A stretch of 64,000 nt of DNA, from contig JAKVNF010000001.1 in assembly GCA_022483465.1 (NCBI GenBank), positions 434,001 through 498,000 on the forward strand, written 5' to 3'. Each line of letters opens with the position of its first letter. The first letter of the stretch is position 1. Made by a program: the position numbers and the translations under genes. Shown here piece after piece: positions 35,359 to 43,248 of the stretch. The notes beneath the pieces are model-generated. The model was not told the DNA's origin, searched no databases, and saw nothing but the letters and a program-made list of their open reading frames with translations. This stretch comes from Lachnospiraceae bacterium. Its GTDB lineage: Bacteria > Bacillota > Clostridia > Lachnospirales > Lachnospiraceae.

Positions 35359-36950
35359 CCAACCTGCTGCTTCTCTGCGCCATCGTCATCTTCGCCTGCG
35401 TCTTTTTGAACAAGATCTCCGTCCGGATCGGGATTCCCATGCTCCTTGCCTTCATCCTGCTGGGCATGCTCTTTGGGAGCGACGGGCTGTTCAAGATCCC
35501 CTTTGAGAACTACTCCTTTGCGGAGGACATCTGCACCGGGGCGCTGATCTTCATCATGTTTTACGGCGGCTTCGGTACCAACTGGGAGCAGGCAAGAAGC
35601 ACCGCGGGGAAGGCGGTCCTGCTCTCCTCTGCCGGTGTGGTCATCACGGCCGTCCTGACCGGTGTCTTCATCCACTTCGCGCTGGGGCTTACCTGGGAGG
35701 CGGGGATGCTGATGGGCTCCATCATCGGCTCCACCGACGCGGCCTCGGTGTTCTCGGTTCTGCGCTCCCGAAAGCTCAACCTCAAGGACAACACTGCCTC
35801 CCTCCTGGAGCTCGAGAGCGGCAGCAACGATCCCTTTGCGTACCTCCTCACGATGATCTGCATCCAGGCGATGCAGGGGGAGACGGGCGCCAGCCGGGTC
35901 CTCCAGATGCTGGTGCTGCAGATCGGCCTTGGCCTTGCCTTTGGCGCCTTGATCTCCCTGGCCGCGGTGTGGGTGCTGCAGCACGTGCGCTTTGAGACGG
36001 CGGGGTTTGACACGGTCTTTGTGATGGGCGTTGCCCTCCTTGCCTACGCCGCGCCCACGGCCCTTGGCGGGAACGGGTACCTCTCCACATATCTTGCCGG
36101 CCTCTTTCTCGGCAACCACCGGATTCCGGACAAGAAGAACCAAGTGCACTTCTTCGACGGCCTCACCGGCCTGATGCAGATGCTGATCTTCTTTCTATTG
36201 GGCCTTCTGTCGACGCCCTCGCGCCTTCCTGCTGCCGCCGGGGACGCCATCCTGATCGCGCTCTTTCTCACCTTTGTGGCCCGCCCCGCCGCGGTGGCGG
36301 CCATCCTCGGCCCCGCGGGGGACTCCCTGCCCAAGGTCCTGCTGGTCTCCTTCTCGGGCCTTCGGGGCGCCGCCTCCATCGTGTTTGCGATTCTCGCGGT
36401 GGAGCAGACCTCCCTGGGGGATTTCGTCTTCCACACCACCTTTGTCATCGTGCTGCTCTCCATCCTCTTCCAGGGAACCCTCCTGCCCGCGGTGGCAAAG
36501 CACCTCCACATGACGGACGACGAGAGCGATGTCATGAAGACCTTCAACGACTACTCCGAGGAGACCCCAGTCCAGTTCATCCGCTTCCGGATTCCGGTCT
36601 CCCACCCCTGGGTCGGAAAGGCCCTGAAAGAGATCACCTTCCCGCCCCAGACTCTGGTGGTGTTGCGGGAGCACGGCGGCACTAGGGAGGTGCCAAACGG
36701 GGAGAGCATCCTCTGCGCCGGGGATGTGCTGATCTTAAGTGCCCTGGAGCCTGGCGAGATCCGGGGCGTCCACCTCTTCGAGATCCCGGTGAAAAAGGGC
36801 GACCACTATGCGGGAAAGACCCTCTCCCAGATTCCCCGGGAGGACCTTTCGCTCATCATCCTGATCCAGCGCGGCAGCGAGGTCATCATTCCCAACGGCG
36901 GCGTCTTGCTCCAGGCCGGGGATACCCTGGTTCTGAACCATCTGGATTGA
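35355..36950 (+). CDS. Potassium/proton antiporter (NhaP2/CvrA-like)
   Basis: A 531-residue CPA1-family antiporter. Twelve or so membrane helices with IIGSTDAASVFSVLRSRKLN and ELESGSNDPFAYLL (the Asp-containing ion site), then a cytoplasmic TrkA_C-like domain (about 400-531: VGKALKEITFPPQTLVVLRE..., NGESILCAGDVLILSA, and a second regulatory repeat to the end). The domain order matches NhaP2/CvrA. Its ATG overlaps the regulator stop (ATGA), so it is translated with the rhamnose regulator, an unexpected functional pairing. Confidence 0.92.
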   Translation: MTNLLLLCAIVIFACVFLNKISVRIGIPMLLAFILLGMLFGSDGLFKIPFENYSFAEDICTGALIFIMFYGGFGTNWEQARSTAGKAVLLSSAGVVITAVLTGVFIHFALGLTWEAGMLMGSIIGSTDAASVFSVLRSRKLNLKDNTASLLELESGSNDPFAYLLTMICIQAMQGETGASRVLQMLVLQIGLGLAFGALISLAAVWVLQHVRFETAGFDTVFVMGVALLAYAAPTALGGNGYLSTYLAGLFLGNHRIPDKKNQVHFFDGLTGLMQMLIFFLLGLLSTPSRLPAAAGDAILIALFLTFVARPAAVAAILGPAGDSLPKVLLVSFSGLRGAASIVFAILAVEQTSLGDFVFHTTFVIVLLSILFQGTLLPAVAKHLHMTDDESDVMKTFNDYSEETPVQFIRFRIPVSHPWVGKALKEITFPPQTLVVLREHGGTREVPNGESILCAGDVLILSALEPGEIRGVHLFEIPVKKGDHYAGKTLSQIPREDLSLIILIQRGSEVIIPNGGVLLQAGDTLVLNHLD

Positions 36951-37007
36951 AGATCCCGGGGGAACGAGTCTGCATCGGATTTTGGTGAACACGCTCCCTC
37001 TGCACAC

Positions 37008-37057
37008 AAAAGCACCCGCAAGTCAGACTCTGAAAGATTCCGACTTGCGGGTGCTTT
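37008..37057. terminator. Bidirectional terminator
   Basis: A 15-bp perfect stem (AAGCACCCGCAAGTC and its complement) with A tract on one side and T tract on the other, between convergent genes. Confidence 0.88.
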
Positions 37058-37094
37058 GCCGCAGTCCGGAGGCGATCCGGACAGGGCATGATCC

Positions 37095-37781
37095 TCAGTA
37101 ATTGTGTTTTCCCCGGCCCTTCATCGCCACCATCAGGTCGTAGAGGGGAGAGCCGGTCTTTCCCTTTGCGGGGTGGTCATCGCTGCCGATGTCCAGGATG
37201 TAGCTCTCGTAGGCGTTGATGATCTTGGTCCCCGAGGGGTGCATGCGCTCCCGCTCAAACTTGTAGCTGTAGGTCTGGTGCACGTGGCCGTGAACCATGT
37301 ATTTGGGCTTCCACTTCTCCAGCAGGGTGTTGAAGCAGTCAAATCCCCGGTGGGGCAGATCATCCAGATCGCCGTAACCCCTGGCAGGGGCATGGGTGAC
37401 CAGAAGATCGAAGCCGTTCATCAGCACAATCTGCCGGTTCACCTTGCGGATTCTCGCCTGCATCTCCTCCTCGCTGCACTGGCACTCGGCCTCGGGATTG
37501 TAGCGCATGCTGCCGCCAAGGCCCAGGATGCGAAGGCCCTTGTAGTCATACACCCGATCGTCGATGCAAACGCATCCCAGAGGCGGCTGCTGCGCGTACT
37601 GGCGGTCGTGATTGCCCTTCACGTACAGCAGCGGGCAGTTCACCATGCTCTCAAGAAATTCCAGATAGCTGGGCTTGAGATCCCCGCAGGAGATGATCAG
37701 CTCCACGCCCTCGGTCCTGGAGGGATCGTAGTAATCCCACATGGACTTGGACTCTTCATCTGCGATAAACATTACCTTCAT
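37095..37781 (-). CDS. Calcineurin-like metallophosphoesterase
   Basis: A 228-residue phosphoesterase: KVMFIADEESKSMWDYYDP (a weakened first metal motif), IISCGDLKPSYLEFLES, YVKGNHDRQY, LVTHAPARGYGDLDD and MVHGHVHQTY are the five metal-binding blocks. The start at 37779-37781 follows GAAGGGGA. It lies 10 bases downstream of the BMP fusion gene and is probably co-transcribed. Substrate unknown (small phosphodiesters or nucleotides in the family). Confidence 0.88.
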   Translation of the reverse strand: MKVMFIADEESKSMWDYYDPSRTEGVELIISCGDLKPSYLEFLESMVNCPLLYVKGNHDRQYAQQPPLGCVCIDDRVYDYKGLRILGLGGSMRYNPEAECQCSEEEMQARIRKVNRQIVLMNGFDLLVTHAPARGYGDLDDLPHRGFDCFNTLLEKWKPKYMVHGHVHQTYSYKFERERMHPSGTKIINAYESYILDIGSDDHPAKGKTGSPLYDLMVAMKGRGKHNY

Positions 37782-37791
37782 CGTGTCCCCT

Positions 37792-39735
37792 TCACACCGA
37801 TTCGGTGTCCTTGACGCCGGCCACGGTGACCGCATCCACCGCGCCCGGAATGAGCTCGCTGGCATCCGGGATGGCGCCAATCACGTTGTCGTTGAGCCAG
37901 TTCATCTCAATGATCTGCTCGTTGGTCTGCTCCACAAAGCCGTCCTTCTGGATGACCCCCTCCTGGGAGCGGAGCTCACCGCCGAAGATCGAGAGCGTCT
38001 CGCGGCTAATTCCCTCCTTGAGGGTGTAGTAGAGCTTCTTGGAGTAGTAGGACATGTGCTCCGAGACGATCACATCGATGACCCCGGAGGAGATGCCCCA
38101 CCAGTAGTTCAGCGCCTCGCCCTTTCCGGCCCGGTCCCAGGTTCCCTCCAGTACCGTCCGGATGATCTCTTCATAGTATTTTCCCCAGTCCCAGACCGGC
38201 GCCGCCAGGTTGGTGATTCTGCCGTCCTCCTCATACCGGTAGAGGCCGTACTCCCGCGAGGGGTTGCGGGGAATGATCATGTCGGGCCCGGAGACGATGG
38301 AGATCCCCTCGCTGGCAAAGTGGGCCTTCCAGTCTGCACCCTTCTTGGTGGACCAGTCCAGATAGATCTTCACCTGCGGGTCGATCATGGCAGCGCCGAT
38401 CGCAAAGGCGTTGATGTTGGCAATGCAGCCGTAGATTGGATAGTCCGCCAGGTACCCGATCTTGTGGTTCTTAGCCTCCGTGGCCGCCAGGGCTCCGAGG
38501 ATGAACTTCGCCTCGTACATGCGCACGTAGTAGGTGCGCACCGCCTGGCTGGAGAGGTTGATCGAGCAGTTCAGGAACTTGATCCTCGGGTAGTGGATGG
38601 CCGCCCGCACGGTCTGCTGCATCATCGTGGGGCTGGTGGTGAAGACCAGGCCGTCCTCGTCCGCCGCCGCGGCGTCGATGGCCTTGGCCAGGCTCTCGCT
38701 GGTGCCGCAGTTGTCAAAGCGCACCGCGTCCACGGTGCCCTCGAAGTAGTCCATCATCTTCAGCCGGCCCAGCTCATGGCCGTAGATCCAGCGGGAGTCA
38801 TCCGGGTTCTTGTCGTAGATGAAGGCCACCCGCAGCGGGTGCTCCTGGGAATAGGAGGGGCCGCCCAGGCGCAGCGCATCCAGGATGCCGCCGCTCTTCG
38901 TCTTCATGTCCTCCGGGTGCTCCACGAGGCTGATGGCGCCGTCGATGTTCTCGGTCTGGAACTCATCCCAGAGCCGCTCGATGCGGCTGCTCAGCAGCGA
39001 GGAGGCATCGTCCACCAGGGAGCCGATCGGATAGAAGTTCAGGTAGACAAGGAAGGCATCCCCGGCGGAGAGCTCCAGCTTGTCCCCGCCCTTGGCGCTG
39101 TAGAGCTTGACGAAGTTGGCGTATCCCGCCCGGACCTCCTGCATCAGATCCTCGGGCCAGGGGGTCTTCAGGTCGACGCCCAGCTCCCTGGCAAACTTCC
39201 GGTAGCTGCCCTCCTGGGTGAAGGTGATGCCGTACATCGGGCAGACCTTGTAGAAGTCCAGGAACTCGTAGTAGATCCGGTTTTCCTTCTCCCCGTTCCT
39301 GCGGGGCAGGACCCGGGTCACATCCGCCATGATCGAGGAAAGGCCTACGTACTTGCTGACGGAGACCCGCTTGTTGCCCTCCATCACGTAGAACTTTCCC
39401 ATGTACTCATAGGCCTTGATGGGATCCCGGATGCCCTCGTCGAGCTGTGCGCTGTAGAGGGCCGCCCACTTGTAGGCGAACTCCGTGCTCTCCTTCAGGA
39501 TCGGCATGAAGTTGGCGGCAAAGGCGGTGGTGCGGCCCGCGGTCTTCGTGCCCGCCACCAGATCCAGCGGGATCTCCACAAGACCCACCGGCACCTCCGC
39601 CAGCACGTCCGAGATGTGTGCGATGTCGTCGAGCACGCTCGGATAGGGCGATTTCCCCATCATGACGCATCTGCGGTACTCCCGCATGCCCAGTTTTCTC
39701 GCGTTGGCGTAATCTTCACTGTTTGTCTGCGGCAT
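37792..39735 (-). CDS. ParB-like N-terminal domain fused to BMP-type ligand-binding domain
   Basis: A 647-residue cytoplasmic protein with no signal peptide. Residues about 75-130 contain a ParB/sulfiredoxin-like segment (YEYMGKFYVMEGNKRVSVSK). From about 285 onward the protein matches the BMP/PnrA (Med) nucleoside-binding lipoprotein fold: HPLRVAFIYDKNPDDSRWIY, LVFTTSPTMMQQTVRAAI, IGYLADYPIYGCIANINAFA. Such binding domains normally sit outside the cell. Here it is probably an internal ligand sensor. The ATG at 39733-39735 has GGGAGGAG upstream. Confidence 0.8.
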   Translation of the reverse strand: MPQTNSEDYANARKLGMREYRRCVMMGKSPYPSVLDDIAHISDVLAEVPVGLVEIPLDLVAGTKTAGRTTAFAANFMPILKESTEFAYKWAALYSAQLDEGIRDPIKAYEYMGKFYVMEGNKRVSVSKYVGLSSIMADVTRVLPRRNGEKENRIYYEFLDFYKVCPMYGITFTQEGSYRKFARELGVDLKTPWPEDLMQEVRAGYANFVKLYSAKGGDKLELSAGDAFLVYLNFYPIGSLVDDASSLLSSRIERLWDEFQTENIDGAISLVEHPEDMKTKSGGILDALRLGGPSYSQEHPLRVAFIYDKNPDDSRWIYGHELGRLKMMDYFEGTVDAVRFDNCGTSESLAKAIDAAAADEDGLVFTTSPTMMQQTVRAAIHYPRIKFLNCSINLSSQAVRTYYVRMYEAKFILGALAATEAKNHKIGYLADYPIYGCIANINAFAIGAAMIDPQVKIYLDWSTKKGADWKAHFASEGISIVSGPDMIIPRNPSREYGLYRYEEDGRITNLAAPVWDWGKYYEEIIRTVLEGTWDRAGKGEALNYWWGISSGVIDVIVSEHMSYYSKKLYYTLKEGISRETLSIFGGELRSQEGVIQKDGFVEQTNEQIIEMNWLNDNVIGAIPDASELIPGAVDAVTVAGVKDTESV

Positions 39736-39803
39736 AGCTCCTCCCAACTCCCGTCCGGTATGATGTCAACAGAATTTGTCAAATCATGGTACCATTTTTA
39801 CAG

Positions 39804-39983
39804 CACAAAAAAAAGATGCTGAGGGGACAGCATCTTTCAAAGGGGTACACCCCAAGGGAAAGGGTGTTGCTCATGCGGCAGGGGAACCGCTGAGCATGTA
39901 TTGAAGATGATCACAGGGGTTATGTCATCTTCCGAATTGCGGAGCATCCCGAAGGGGGAGGGATAAAAAAAGAATGTTCCGCA
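39804..39983 (-). ncRNA. Candidate small RNA with five C-rich-loop hairpins
   Basis: Minus-strand order: stem TGCGGA/TCCGCA with inner ATCCC/GGGAT, loop UCCCCCUUC (39938-39983); stem GAAGATGA/TCATCTTC, loop containing ACCCCU (39903-39932); stem TGCTCA-GCGG/CCGC-TGAGCA, loop UUCCCCUG (39868-39896); stem ACACCC/GGGTGT, loop UUUCCCUUG (39847-39867); terminator stem AAAGATGCTG/CAGCATCTTT, loop UCCCCU (39812-39837), then eight T. No ORF fits. Repeated CCC loops in consecutive hairpins resemble Gram-positive antisense RNAs that pair with Shine-Dalgarno sequences. It may also be a leader of the BMP gene at 39735. Confidence 0.6.
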
Positions 39984-40387
39984 GGCTAGTGGTCATTGTT
40001 TTCTGTCAGGTCTTTGTTTTTCTCTCCTGACAGTGATCAGAATACCGCAGTGAAGGGCTTTGTGCCTGCCAATTTCGAAAATCAGTTGGCCAAATCTTGC
40101 ATTTGTTGGAATCGTTTTCAAACCCGATTTCGGCCGTCATCCGCGCCGGTTCCCCCGGGAAATTTGTGCATTTGATATATGTTTCATCGTGTTTCATTCA
40201 CCGGACTGGTCATTATTTGCCCACCTCCGCCTTGCATTGTGTCCCAGCCTCCTTTACAATGACAGCATACGGGCTTTGTCCGCATATTTTGGTCTGTTTC
40301 CCGCAAGTTTTGTGACATAAAATGCGGGCGGCGGGTTCAAGCCCCGGGGCTTGCCCCGGTAAGCCGCCCGCAAAATGAAGAAATTTT
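39984..40387. other. Noncoding region upstream of the candidate small RNA
   Basis: No gene is seen. It holds an 8-bp inverted repeat CTGTCAGG/CCTGACAG (40003-40010, 40026-40033) and a strong 10-bp hairpin with nested GC-rich arms (40323-40372) that looks like a terminator. The HEARO-like repeat copy 2 begins 15 bases beyond it. Confidence 0.5.
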
Positions 40388-40646
40388 GGGTCTTTCATTT
40401 TTCTTGTGTGATGCACCAGAAGGAGATAATCCATAGATGATATCTTCTTAAAAGTACTACCACTTCAAGTGGTAGTCTGGACTGGCAGAGACAGCTCCGA
40501 GACCGTGGGCCCCTCGGCGATGCTCCCACGGTCCGGCAAAGATTACAGTAACCCAAAAGGCTTATTGGGCACCAGAGGAGAAGCCGGATCCAGGGCTCTG
40601 AGCGGAGGTCAGGAGGGGCTCATCCCACAAAAAAAGTGAAAGGGCC
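40388..40646 (-). ncRNA. HEARO/omega-RNA-like repeat, copy 2 (intact)
   Basis: The uninterrupted 259-bp repeat. Main hairpins: ACTACCACTT stem (40456-40476), GACCGTGGG/CCCACGGTC (40501-40533), CCCA/TGGG (about 40552-40569). On the minus strand it starts GGCCCTTTCAC and ends AAGAAAAATGAAAGACCC, where the terminal ATG corresponds in position to the start region before the IscB fragment at 42 kb. The 5' flank, where an IscB guide would lie, is only 12 bases long before IS1595 copy 2. It contains the empty target AAGTACTA of MITE B. Confidence 0.55.
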
Positions 40647-40658
40647 GAAATTTTGAAA

Positions 40659-41872
40659 GGCGTTAGTAAGAAAACGGGTTGATAAGCTCCAAAGCATTTT
40701 AGCAGAAGTATAAAATATGCCGTTTTGTACATTCTGCTGTACAACGGCCTTCTCTAACTTGAACTACAATAGTCTTGCCAGGAGGGCAAGACTATGAGCT
40801 GCATTGAGCGCATACTGACCGAAGCCAGAGATCTTTCCAGGGACGACCTGATTCTTCTTGTTAACAAGCTCATGGAGGGCTTCTCCCATGAGAGTGCAAC
40901 CTCTTCTCCGAAGAAGATGATTGCTCCCCGTTTGGATTGTCCGATCTGCCATTCCAATGCTCATGTTGTTAGGAATGGACACAAACATGGAAAACAGGCA
41001 TACATCTGCAGGCAATGTGGAACGTCATTTGTTACAACGAGCAACACTTTGCTCTCAGGCTCACACTTTGGTACTGAGATCTGGACCAAGGTTCTGGAAG
41101 AGACGCTCAGGGGGACCTCTCTGGATAAGACGGTCAAGTCACTTGCCAGCCATGGATGCAAGATCAGCCATAGCAGTCTGTTCTTCATGCGGCATAAGAT
41201 CATGCTTGCTCTCGAGGACATGCAGGTGGAGCAGCCAGCCACGGTGGAAGATGTCGTGGAAGCGGATGAAACCTACGTTCCGGAGTCCAAAAAAGGTACG
41301 AAATTTGGCCCTGATGCCAGTCGAAAGCCCCGCAAGCGTGGCACTCCCGCATCCAAACGCGGCCTTTCAGACGAGCAGATCTGTATCTGCACCGCAGTAC
41401 AGCGCAAGACTGGCGATCTGATCGTGAAATCCGAGAACCGGGCAAGGCCTTCCAGTGCAAATGTTGTTGATATCTATACTGGTCATGTCCAGAAGGGCAC
41501 ACTTTTCCTGACGGACGGCATGAATGTGTATCCGAGGCTGGGCAAGATCCTGGGAATCACGGTCATGAATGTGAAGAAGGAGTCGGCAGGTTTCTTCAAT
41601 CTGAACACTGTGAACAACCTTCACTCTTTTATCAAGCGCCGATATACCGAATATCGCGGTGTCGCCACCAAGTATTTGAACCGTTACAACCTCGTATTCA
41701 GGGCAGCGTACAGGCAGAGGACAACGATTGGGGAACTTGCGGAAACTCTCTTTGCATCCAGGAATCCCAAGAAGGTACACCATTATGGAGATGTTAAGGA
41801 GCTCAATCTGCTTGCAATTTGATGACTACAAGATGCACTTATTGCTTATCAACCCGTTTTCTTACTAACGCC
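40659..41872 (+). mobile_element. IS1595 family insertion sequence, copy 2
   Basis: A 1214-bp element apparently identical to copy 1, with the same 29-bp terminal repeats. The flanks differ (TTTTGAAA on the left, TTCTGATT on the right), so there is no target duplication. This suggests a deletion or inversion at this copy after insertion. Confidence 0.93.
40794..41822 (+). CDS. IS1595 family transposase (ISXO2-like DDE), copy 2
   Basis: The same 342-residue protein as at 27351-28379, with zinc ribbon, helix-turn-helix and DDE core, and no visible difference. The identity shows recent transposition or recombination within this genome. Confidence 0.93.
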   Translation: MSCIERILTEARDLSRDDLILLVNKLMEGFSHESATSSPKKMIAPRLDCPICHSNAHVVRNGHKHGKQAYICRQCGTSFVTTSNTLLSGSHFGTEIWTKVLEETLRGTSLDKTVKSLASHGCKISHSSLFFMRHKIMLALEDMQVEQPATVEDVVEADETYVPESKKGTKFGPDASRKPRKRGTPASKRGLSDEQICICTAVQRKTGDLIVKSENRARPSSANVVDIYTGHVQKGTLFLTDGMNVYPRLGKILGITVMNVKKESAGFFNLNTVNNLHSFIKRRYTEYRGVATKYLNRYNLVFRAAYRQRTTIGELAETLFASRNPKKVHHYGDVKELNLLAI

Positions 41873-41984
41873 TTCTGATTCATAAGAGGTTTCCTTTTTA
41901 TCCCGTATTGCATATCTTGGGCGACGTGCAATCGAGATGATATCAGGAAATCTCTTTTTGTAAATAGATGATATTCTCTATAGG

Positions 41985-42499
41985 CTGCCTTCTTTTAGTG
42001 CATCACACAAGAAAAATGAAAGACCCAATATAACCGCACCACACTCGGCTATTTGAAAGATCACCAGTACGATGCGCTTTGCATCGGCACCATGCCGGAG
42101 GGCGGCTGGATTGACAGAACGCATGGCTATTATCTTCTTGCGTCTGCTACAGGCCGTGGAACACGGTATCGTGGGAAGAACAACAAATGCGGCATCATCA
42201 CTCAGAAGCTTGCACCAAGAGCGAAGCGCATATTTGGCTTCATGAACGGAGACATTGTTAAGGCAGACGTACCACACAGAGAAAAGCGGCCATATAAGTA
42301 TGAAGGGCATCACATAGGCCGTGTCATGACGAGAGCGAAAGGCTCGTTTGATATCAGAACAACAGCGGGCAAGAAAGTTACTGTCGATGTCAAATACGTC
42401 AAATTGGTGCAGTACGCGAATGGATACGAATATTCGCAGCGCAGAACAACAGCCAAAACATGTCAGGGCAGCACTGGGCGCTCTCCTCTCGGTCATTGA
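41985..42499 (+). pseudogene. IscB C-terminal fragment with HEARO-like 5' end
   Basis: 42001-42029 (GCATCACACAAGAAAAATGA...) matches the 3' end of the HEARO-like repeats. From 42030 the frame encodes an IscB C-terminus: LGYLKDHQYDALCIG (RuvC-III region with the H-x-x-D-A motif), SATGRGTRYRGKNNKCG, IFGFMNGDIVKADVP, HHIGRVMTRAKGSFDI and LVQYANGYEYSQRR. The bridge helix, RuvC-I/II and HNH domains are gone. A stop at 42497-42499 directly precedes the in-frame Rpn fragment. IscB is the RNA-guided nuclease ancestor of Cas9; this remnant cannot cut DNA. Confidence 0.75.
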
Positions 42500-43066
42500 A
42501 TGGCCGAGGATCCCCGCTTAGTCATCCTGAACCTCAGGGAGTGCTTCTCCATCCCGGATCGCCTTGCTCCGTATGTTTCAGACTACAAGATCAATCTGTT
42601 TGAGATCGCCTGGCTGACGGATGAGCAGCTGAAGCGATTTCACAGTGATTTTAGAATTGTTGCTGACTTTTTCGTTCAGATGCGAAAGAGCCATGAGTAC
42701 GAACCGAGCGGTGAGACCATCCAGCACGTCAATGAGGTGCTGGAACTGATGAGAGTTCTCACCGGTGATCATCGATTCCTGGAATTCCATAACGAGAAGA
42801 CGAAAGGAGGTCCGACCAATATGATTGACGTATTTGGTAAAGTGTTGGAGCAGGGAAGAGAGCAAGGGATAGAGCAGGGACGAGAGCAGGGACGAGAGCA
42901 AGGATTAGCGCAGGGAAGAGCGCAGGGGGCTGACGAAAACAGTCAGAAGATTGTCAGAAATCTCATGAAAAATCACAACATGTCTTTTGACGAAGCAGTT
43001 GCTCTCATTGGACTTGATGAAAGCGAAATAGAGAGACTGCAGAAGGCGATGGACAAGACGGCGTAA
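42500..43066 (+). CDS. Rpn family nuclease/transposase-like protein, C-terminal part
   Basis: A 188-residue fragment of an Rpn (PDDEXK/YhgA-like) protein: LNLRECFSIPDRLAPYVSDY, NLFEIAWLTDEQLKRF, and GDHRFLEFHNEK are typical of the middle of the family, followed by EQGR/EQGI tetrapeptide repeats and a conserved C-terminal helical motif (MSFDEAVALIGLDESEIERL). The N-terminal nuclease domain is missing, replaced by the IscB fragment. It contains the internal start described next. Unit 1 of a three-unit tandem array. Confidence 0.75.
   Translation: MAEDPRLVILNLRECFSIPDRLAPYVSDYKINLFEIAWLTDEQLKRFHSDFRIVADFFVQMRKSHEYEPSGETIQHVNEVLELMRVLTGDHRFLEFHNEKTKGGPTNMIDVFGKVLEQGREQGIEQGREQGREQGLAQGRAQGADENSQKIVRNLMKNHNMSFDEAVALIGLDESEIERLQKAMDKTA
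42821..43066 (+). CDS. Intragenic small protein of Rpn (unit 1), possible antitoxin
   Basis: Inside the Rpn frame, AAGGAGG (42804-42810) lies 10 bases before ATG (42821), giving an 81-residue protein: MIDVFGKVLEQGREQGIEQG, further EQGR-type repeats, then a helical C-terminus. In E. coli, Rpn genes encode such C-terminal small proteins from internal starts, and these inhibit the toxic full-length nuclease. The strong ribosome site is conserved in all three units here, which supports real translation. Function is inferred. Confidence 0.6.
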   Translation: MIDVFGKVLEQGREQGIEQGREQGREQGLAQGRAQGADENSQKIVRNLMKNHNMSFDEAVALIGLDESEIERLQKAMDKTA

Positions 43067-43248
43067 AATGCCGCCGGAAGTCTCCATCGTACCATTACAA
43101 TTGGTGAAGCGTCCAAAAAGACAAAAGCATATTGGTCTGCAGCTTGGTTTGTCAGAACGAGTATCAAGAATCACTGATGAGAGTTCTCACCGGTGATCAT
43201 CGATTCCTGGAATTTCATAACGAGGAGATGGAAGGAGGTCCGACCAAT

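Noticed and set aside
37741-39822. A 693-codon plus-strand frame antisense to the BMP fusion gene
   Set aside because: The minus-strand product has recognisable domains and a strong ribosome site; the plus frame has neither.
39812-39983. A plus-strand CsrB-like RNA with GGGA loops (CsrA sponge)
   Set aside because: The loops would fit CsrA sites on the plus strand, but the terminator T tract is on the minus strand and no plus-strand terminator follows.
40323-40372. A tRNA-like sequence (GGGTTCAAGCCCC)
   Set aside because: The arms do not form a cloverleaf. It is a simple nested GC-rich hairpin. No tRNA or rRNA gene was found anywhere in the window.
42840-42920. A CRISPR-like repeat array
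   Set aside because: The repeats are 12-base EQGR/EQGI codon repeats in frame within a protein gene, with no spacers. No CRISPR array or cas genes were seen in the window; the IscB fragment is not Cas9.
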